Positions 57,323 through 64,000 of a DNA stretch of 64,000 nucleotides are shown in pieces. The position numbers and the translations under genes were made by a program. The stretch's first letter is position 1, and every line of letters starts with the position of its first letter. Location: contig CM055100.1 of the NCBI GenBank assembly GCA_029204225.1, positions 34,708,645 through 34,772,644 on the forward strand. Direction: 5' to 3'. A model generated the notes under the pieces. It was given only the letters and a program-made list of their open reading frames with translations. It was not told the DNA's origin and ran no database searches. Source of the DNA: Diphasiastrum complanatum. Taxonomy: Eukaryota; Streptophyta; Lycopodiopsida; Lycopodiales; Lycopodiaceae.

Positions 57323-58484
57323 TGTCTACTAGTGGTAGCGGAGCATCAATGAGGAGGCCAAGATCCTCTTTCAGTGGAAGAGGACAAGCCTCAGGATCGG
57401 ATTCCAATTGAGTGCGAGATTTTTATACTATGCTATCTCCCGAGGAAAGGCAAAGGATAAAAGCCCTTTTTCTTTTCGAAGGAGAATCCGATCAACAAGA
57501 TCGTGGATTCGTTTTGACGAACATGCCGTCGGAAGAATCCACGAATATTTTCTATGACCTTGATGAGGATGGTTCCATCATCATGGACATTAGGGGTAAG
57601 GTCGTCATCAATAGATTGCACGACCTTACTCTTAAATACTTTGGTCACAATTTGTTTAACCCTTGGGAGCAACAAGACCAAGGGGACAAAGACAAGATAC
57701 TTGATATATTGTACCGTGAGTTTCCACAACCATATCGATTTAATGGCAAATGGGCGAAGACGAGTATGTGTATGCATATTCGTCATAAGCGCCAATCATT
57801 AAGACGATTATGTAGTAAAGGCAAGAAGAGGCCGGGATGGGCATCTAAAAAAGATTGGAAAAAAGTTGTTTATGAATCCAAGCATCCTAATCCCGAGCGC
57901 TTTAAGCAACAAAGAGAGGCAACAAAATCAAGGCTTAATCTTTTAGGCCAATCTCACCTTGGATTGGGAGGCAAGGCCAATATGCATGCCCAATTTGTAA
58001 GCAATTCTCTTTTAGCTAATTGCATTTCATATGTTTATTGTTTATCAATATTTTTTTTGCTTTTGTCTAATCATCGATTTGTGTTGATGTAGGTTGAAGA
58101 TTATGGGCGTAAGTATACAAATGTTGAGTACAATATTGGATATCGCCATGGCTATAGTGCCTTGGTTGATCATCTTGCGGCACAAGGCGTACATCCAAGG
58201 GTAAATTTTTGCTACATAATTTGTATTTCTCTTATTTTTTATACACACTTTTTATTTCATTTCAATTTTATGACATGTGTTTGGCTAATAATTATTAATT
58301 TGTTTTGTGAATGTGTATGTAGAGGGCATCCGCTTCCTTTGTGGAAGAAAGTACGGGAGGAAACCAAGGAGAAGAAGGGAATGAAGATGAAGGGATGAAG
58401 GTGAAGACAAAGGACAAGATTCGGCTTCGGACAACGATGAGGGAGAAGATAGCAAAGACTAAGAAGTCTACTATTACTTCTTAG
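57322..58484 (+). pseudogene. CACTA TNPA-like protein (Ptta/En/Spm, transposase_24 type)
   Basis: Start ATG 57322 (MSTSGSGASMRRPRS). Exons 57322-57996, 58093-58200 and 58323-58484, all joined in phase 0 with GT-AG introns of 96 and 122 bp; about 320 codons. Blocks: RDFYTMLSPEERQRIK, LTLKYFGHNLFNPWEQ, ILYREFPQPYRFNGKW, GWASKKDWKKVVYESKHPNP and VEDYGRKYTNVEYNIGYRHG. An in-frame TGA at 57409-57411 (codon 30) disrupts it. The last exon is acidic in an alternative frame (GQDSASDNDEGEDSKD), so a further frameshift is possible. In En/Spm, TNPA binds subterminal repeats; here that role is inferred. Confidence 0.8.
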
Positions 58485-59100
58485 ATTTGATGTATTTTTA
58501 GTTTTTGCAAAAGTAGAAAAAAAGAGTATTAGTATCAATGCTCTTTTCATGAATTAGATGCGAATATGTATACTTTTTTGAATTATGAATATAAACTTTT
58601 GTATTTGATCATCTCTATCTCATTATGTATGGAATGATTGTTTATTGTTTATGTATTTCTATTTCATCTTGTATAAATTTGTTGTAAATATATACAAACA
58701 ATGAAAAACAAACAAAACATCAATTTAAGATGATAAAAACATACCTCATCTATTGTTTAACTGATCTTTAATTCCTTTTAAGATGCATTTCTTTTTTTCT
58801 CTATAAAGAAAACAACAAAAACCAAATCATTTTTAGATTACAAATCAATCAACAAAATGATAATTGTTAGAATACAAATCAAAGAATCATTGCTAAATTA
58901 AAAATCATTAATCATTGTTACATCAATCTCACCATGTTCAAGATACTATGAAAATGCACTTTATGACTCAAATGTAATCTATCAAAATTTAGAATGCATA
59001 ATATATCTCATGAATAAAAAATGAAAAACTAACAAACAAAATCCCCCACATCACCTCACATACCTTGTGTAGAATCTCCTCTTCTTCCTATCCCATCTAG
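58485..59100. other. AT-rich intergenic or intron sequence
   Basis: Between the TNPA-like stop and the SET exon. A pyrimidine-rich acceptor-like CTTCCTATCCCATCTAG ends at 59100, so part may be an intron of the SET gene whose first exon was not located. Confidence 0.4.
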
Positions 59101-59852
59101 ATTTACTCCATTACAAAAAAAAACACGACTTGGACGCATTTTGACAAGATTTGAAAATGAACAACCAAATTTACGTATTGTTGACTTATCCAAGAATGTT
59201 TTAAATTCATTGACTGAGTCTCTCCTTCCTCCCTACCTAGAAGCATTGGTTAAGCCCTTTGATGGAAAGAAATATTCATGTTGGCCTGATAGAGTACTAC
59301 TACCATTATGTGGAACATCATTTTCATATTGGGGTCATATGTACATGATCAAGCCAAGTGAGCACTTTCCTAATGCGGGATTGGGTTTATTTTCTTTGAC
59401 TAGCATTGATGTCCCCTTGAATTGTGTTGTCACATTGATGCCTTATGCGAGACCTCAAGCCAATTGGGGTGGCATGTCATCACCAATGGAGAATGCAGGT
59501 TTATGGCTTGAATGCCAATGCTTGTTCTTTGGAAGAGCGATATCTGCAAGGAGAGAATGTTTCAAAATCACATCGTATGTACATTGATGGGCGTCCAGGA
59601 AAATATGGCAATATTGCTGCATATATAAATAGTTCCATTGGGCACCCTTCATTAACTAATTGTGATTTCGAGGAACGAACCAATGGAAAGGAAGAATACT
59701 TTTCTAGGAACTCAAAAAGTACATTCGTAATGGTATGTGCGATAAGGCCCATTAAATGTGGTGAAGAGCTATTCATCAACTATAGCTTCAATCGCCCTCT
59801 TCCAGGATGTGTACAAAAGGCTTTGAGCCAAACTCAAGCATGTACCTTGTGA
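59101..59852 (+). pseudogene. SET methyltransferase-like domain within the CACTA element
   Basis: Two overlapping frames (to about 59500, then 59445-59852), so one frameshift. First half: NAGLGLFSLTSIDVPLNCVV, the SAM-binding G-x-G start of a SET domain. Second half: HRMYIDGRPGKYGNIAAYIN, then SSIGHPSLTNC, then VMVCAIRPIKCGEELFINYS, the C-terminal SET core (N-x-S...NC, G-E-E-L-x-x-N-Y). The family transfers methyl from SAM to lysine, usually on histones. The usual N-H-S-C is N-S-S here, so activity is uncertain. In the next frame SKHVPCEYQQCAKANQ leads into the transposase frame 5 bases before this stop. Confidence 0.75.
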
Positions 59853-62800
59853 ATATCAACAATGTGCCAAAGCAAATCAGCCTCGATCTTCTTCTTCAGA
59901 ATCAAGTTCAAGTGTTGAAAATGATTTTTGCATTCAAGGTGAAAATGAAGTCATGAACAACTTGATAAATAACCTCTATGAGCATCATGATATGGAAGAA
60001 CACACTGAACATGATAGCGAATCATTTATTAGTGCCGAGGAAAAAAAAATTGAGAGAAGAATCAAACACACCATTATATCCAGGAGCAAAGACATCTCGT
60101 TTGGCCGTTTCGTTGCTTATACTGAACCTCCAAGCAAAATATAAATGGAGTGATATAAGTGTTACATCCTTATTTGGGTAAATAAAATTAAGATTGTTTT
60201 TTAAGAACTTAATAGATGTGTTGTTCAAGTCAAATGTTTTAGTTGGCTAAATGATCTTTTATTTTATATTATGAAAATTTATTTTATATTATGAAAATTT
60301 ATTTTATATTATGAAAATTTATTTCATCATGTACAGGTTATTGCACAAACTACCCCAGAAGGAAACACTATGTTAGAGACAAGAGGTGAGGCACAAAAAA
60401 TGTTGAGCGCAATGGGAATGGACTATACATTGCATCATGCTTGTCCCAAAGATTGCATCTTATATCCAGGTGAGTATCGAGGGTTAAAGGTTGTCCTATA
60501 TGCAATACTCCTCGATATCGAGATGACTTACAAGGAACCACTATCCCATGCAAGGTGTTACGACACTTTCCAATAATCCCATGATTGCAACGATTGTTTT
60601 GTTGCAAGTCTCTTGCAGAACTTGTGAATTGGCATGCTAATCATTGTTCTTCGGACGAGATCATGAGAGTACCCTCAGACTTTTCTGCATGGAAACACAT
60701 TGACAAAGAATATCCATGTTTTGCAAGTGAAACAAGAAATATAAGATTTGGACTTGCAACAGACGGGGTTAATCCCTTCGGAAAAATGTCAAGCACGTGA
60801 TCTACTTGGCCAGTGGTGTTGGTCAACTATAACATTCCACCTTGGCTAAGCATCAAAAAAGGACATCTCATGCTAGCACTTCTAATTCCTAGAAAACATA
60901 AAGTAAAAAATATGGATGTCTACTTTGCACCATTGATTGAGGAACTAGAACTACTATGGAAGGGAGTCCAAGCATATGACATCTCACGTCCACTTCAAGA
61001 CAAAACATTTTTGTTGCGTGCGATGTTAATGTGGACTATGCACGACTATCTAGGATTGGACGATTGTTCAGGTGACTATAAAATGAAATCATTTGTAATG
61101 TTTGTATATTTATTTTTTATGCATGCAATATTTATGCTTTAAAAGAATTCTATTTATAACACGAACTAGATTTGATTCTTTTAGGTTCTACAACTTCTGG
61201 ATATCATGCGTGTCTCATTTGTGGACCAAATATTGATGCTCGCCACTCACGTCATTTAAACAAAGTTGTGTATGAAAATCATCGCAAGTACTTGCATAAA
61301 GTCATCCATTTAGAAATGCTCATAGAAGAGGCTTTGGAGAAAGATCAGAAACAAGAATGTCTCCAAAGAGAAAGTCCGTGGCAGATTGGCACAAACTTTG
61401 GATTGAATCCGAGACTAAGCCAATCAATGATATGAAAAGACTATCCGTATTTCATTGTTTACCATATTGGAATAACCTTTTGATCAATCACTTGCTTGAC
61501 CCTATGCACATATTCAAAAATGTGGGTGAATCAATATGGAAACACTTGGTGGGCGACAAAGACAATATTTCTGCCAGGCATGATCTACAAGAATCAAAAA
61601 CAAAAAAAAGAGTATTGGCCAAAATTATGTACTGATGGAAATACCTATAGTATTCCAAGAGCCCCTTGGATTCTTACGCAAGAAGAGTATAAGTACGTAC
61701 GGTCAGTCATTTGTGAGATGAGAACACCAACGGGTTTTGCTCATTCACTACGAACATCATTCACAGTTGAAGGAAAACTCCATGGTCTAAAATCTCACGA
61801 TTGGTTGAATATGGTCGAGTACATATATCCAATGTGCATTCGTGGCTGTCTAACTGATCAACTTCGTGATGCCATTTACAAATTAGCATACGTTGTCAGG
61901 TACTTAATTTTTTTTGCTTACATCAATATCTTATGAAATTGCATGTTTTTTTTCTAATACAAGTTTGATAAAATAATATGAACGTACTAAAATCTAGTTA
62001 TACTACAAACATGATGTAGATGGATGTGTGGTAAGGAGATTCATGAGATAGACGTGCAAACAAAGCAAGAAGATATGGTGGAGGCTGTATGTATGCTTGA
62101 GAGAGATTTTCCAACTTCTATCCTAGACATACAGGTGCATCTGCTTGTGCACTTGGTCCAAGAAGTTGGTATTGCCGGTCCTGTGCACTCAAGGTATAAT
62201 ACACTTGAATTTGATTTTAGTAGTTTCAATAAATGTAGTGTGATTTTTTCAAATTATAAATAACAGAATGTTCTCATTGATGTGTTAAAATTTTCTGTAG
62301 GTGGATGTTTTTCTTGGAGAGATTCATGAAAGTGTTGAAAGATTTTGTGCGTCAGAAAGCAAAGCCAGAGGAAAGCATGTCAGAGGGATGGTTAGTGCAA
62401 GAATCTGTATTTTATATTATCGAAGTTTTGTTTCAAATAGATCCATCTGCTCCACGACTATGACATGATGAGGAAAGCAATGAGGTGAAAGGTGAAAAAC
62501 CTCAAGGTATGGGTAGTCTTAAAAAAATTACACCTAGTTTGAGAAAAAAAAATTCAACCTTCATGCTATATAATTCAGGAGTAATGGATAAATGGTTGGA
62601 ATTATATGAAGAAGAAAAAAAAAAAGGGTATTGACAAGAAATCAACACCGACGCAATAGGCGTAGAGGTCAACCTACACCTTCACATGATCTTGAGCCAT
62701 TGCCCAACCAATGCACTATAGACTGGATGGTTGATACACTCCAACAAACAAGATCAAAGGGACAATTCATATCTGACACAAAATGGGAATTTGCAAGAGG

Positions 62801-63788
62801 ATGTGATTGGAAGGTTTGTCTATAACTCTATTTTTTTTAAGTGAACAATTTTAATTTGTATGATAATTGATAATCAACATGTGACAGTATCGAAAGTATA
62901 GTGCAATGTGGGCATATGGTCATCATCATCGCATTGAATCAATTGATATGAAACGACGAACTTATGATTGTGGTGTGATGGCATCCTTCCATCAAGAAAG
63001 TCGGAGTAGTGCTCGAGATCAAAGTCCAATTTCTGGAGAGCTTGAGTATGTAGGAACCATACAAGCCATATATGAGGTGTGTTTTGGTGAAATGGGTAAA
63101 TATATGTTGTTTGACGTGAAATGGTTCAAAATCAACGATTGAGAATCAAATGCAACTGTAAAAAAAGACCGTAGTGGATTTTTTGCTATCGATTCAACCA
63201 AGACATTAAGCATGGGCTTTTTAGACACATTGGTGTTGCCTTGTCATTGTGAACAGGTGTGCATGAATTTCACATTTTTTTCTCTTTGTCAATTGTGATC
63301 AATGTTATATTAATCATCTACACTACTTTTTTATTACGTCTATTTATTGTGAATTAAAATGTGAGCATAACAAATATCTAATCCTAACATTGCTAAATGT
63401 GCAGGTATTTTTTCAACCAGATCGACTAAACAAAGATTGGTGGTATATTGTTCAAATTAAGCCATGCTCAAGACATGTATTCGAAAATGCATATGTTGAG
63501 AATGAAATGGAAGATCTAAATTTGGACAACACAAGTATATCTGATGAAGATGTACATATGCCTTTGAGTTTTATAAATATTGAAAATTCGAGAATTGATT
63601 CTCATGATTCTGACAACTCAGATGATGAAGAGGACAACAATGATTCTTTGCATGAGGACAATATTGGGAGAGGTTTTGATTTCAAAAGTGATGATGAAAA
63701 TCATGTTCACGGAGATGAGTTGCAAAATGTATTGGCTGATGATTTGAATTTTGCGATGATGAATAAAATTTGTACATGTCACAAATAA
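59848..63788 (+). pseudogene. CACTA TNPD (tnp2) transposase with DUF4218 and DUF4216-like regions
   Basis: N-terminus acidic (59848-60050), then TPLYPGAKTSRLAVSLLILN, an intron about 60178-60336, HHACPKDCILYPGEYRG, CPICNTPRYRDD, KVLRHFPIIP, LATDGVNPFG (likely first catalytic Asp, 60760), WPVVLVNYNIPPWL, an intron 61072-61184, HACLICGPNIDARHS, LLDPMHIFKNVGESIWKHLV (likely second Asp). DUF4218 part: HDWLNMVEYIYPMCIRGCL, VHLLVHLVQEVGIAGPVHSR, WMFFLERFMKVLKDFVRQKA (introns near 61900-62019 and 62195-62300). DUF4216-like: GELEYVGTIQAIYEVCFGEM and VFFQPDRLNKDWWYIVQIKP. An acidic tail ends at 63788. At least five frameshifts, plus a TGA at 60574 that reads as CGA elsewhere in the family. Cut-and-paste transposase; inactive as it stands. 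Confidence 0.85.
60261..60320 (+). repeat. Three tandem 20-bp units in a TNPD intron
   Basis: ATTTTATATTATGAAAATTT occurs three times without change at 60261, 60281 and 60301. A partial unit precedes. It lies inside the intron before the CPKDC exon. Confidence 0.95.
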
Positions 63789-64000
63789 TTTTTTCATAAA
63801 ATGATCCATTGTCGTCAATATATATTGTTTTCAAATTAAGATGATTATATTTTTTTACGATGTTGCATTTCAAAAGTTTCATTTCAAACGCATCTCGCAA
63901 TCACTTAGAATTAGAAAAATTTATCAATATTAATAGATGTGTGAACTAATTAAAAGATATATGTGTTGATTATTTATATATTATAATTAAAAAACATCTT
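63789..64000. other. 3' flank of TNPD
   Basis: AT-rich with no ORF. The 3' terminal repeat of the CACTA element is not seen and may lie beyond the window. Confidence 0.4.

Overview
Organism. This is plant nuclear DNA dominated by transposable elements. The evidence is: Ty1/copia elements primed by plant initiator tRNA-Met (TGGTATCAGAGC primer sites), Ty3/gypsy pol fragments, a plant-type En/Spm (CACTA) transposon with spliced genes, one plant F-box/propeller gene, AT-rich spacers and long (GA/TC)n tracts. The TE density and microsatellite style suggest a large genome such as a fern, lycophyte or gymnosperm, but nothing here fixes the clade. No rRNA, tRNA, CRISPR or bacterial feature was seen.

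Layout. 1-2508: leader and chimeric LTR of a minus-strand copia family (called LTR-A here), a copia protease scrap, a 226-bp (GA)n tract, an array of GC-rich hairpins, and the first part of an unrecognised coding family. 2509-8475: the best-preserved element, a full-length minus-strand copia element with both LTRs, primer site, polypurine tract and a perfect 5-bp target duplication (CGAAG); it splits the unrecognised coding copy, which resumes at 8476. 8855-15774: copia and gypsy debris plus non-coding DNA. 16409-18470: a second, longer minus-strand copy of the unrecognised family. 18963-21715: minus-strand gypsy pol with a 385-bp internal tandem duplication, interrupted at 21716 by a copia LTR-A. 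21716-36461: nested and chimeric copia elements from at least six LTR families on both strands, most of them domain-deleted or domain-shuffled.

38867-40342 is the only intact host-like gene, a 491-residue F-box protein with a propeller-like C-terminus. 41300-46565: integrase scrap, palindromic repeats, a decayed transposase-like region and gypsy RNase H. 46566-51410: a plus-strand copia element (LTR, primer site, gag, protease, integrase) fused to a gypsy pol fragment. 51430-56850: remains of a minus-strand CACTA element, a field of degenerate repeats and a 305-bp duplicative insertion with 35-bp flanking repeats. 56750 to the window end: a plus-strand CACTA element with a subterminal palindrome, TATA box, TC/CA leader, TNPA-like gene (57322-58484), a SET methyltransferase-like domain (59101-59852), and a TNPD/tnp2 transposase with DUF4218-like and DUF4216-like regions (59848-63788).

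Most notable point. The SET domain lies between the TNPA-like and TNPD-like genes, on the same strand, and runs almost directly into the transposase N-terminus. This is a candidate transposon-borne histone-methyltransferase-like module, possibly a SET-transposase fusion. Other points: hairpin arrays that repeatedly neighbour (GA/TC)n tracts, a CACACGTGTG palindrome shared by several LTR families, and template-switch-like domain shuffling in copia elements.
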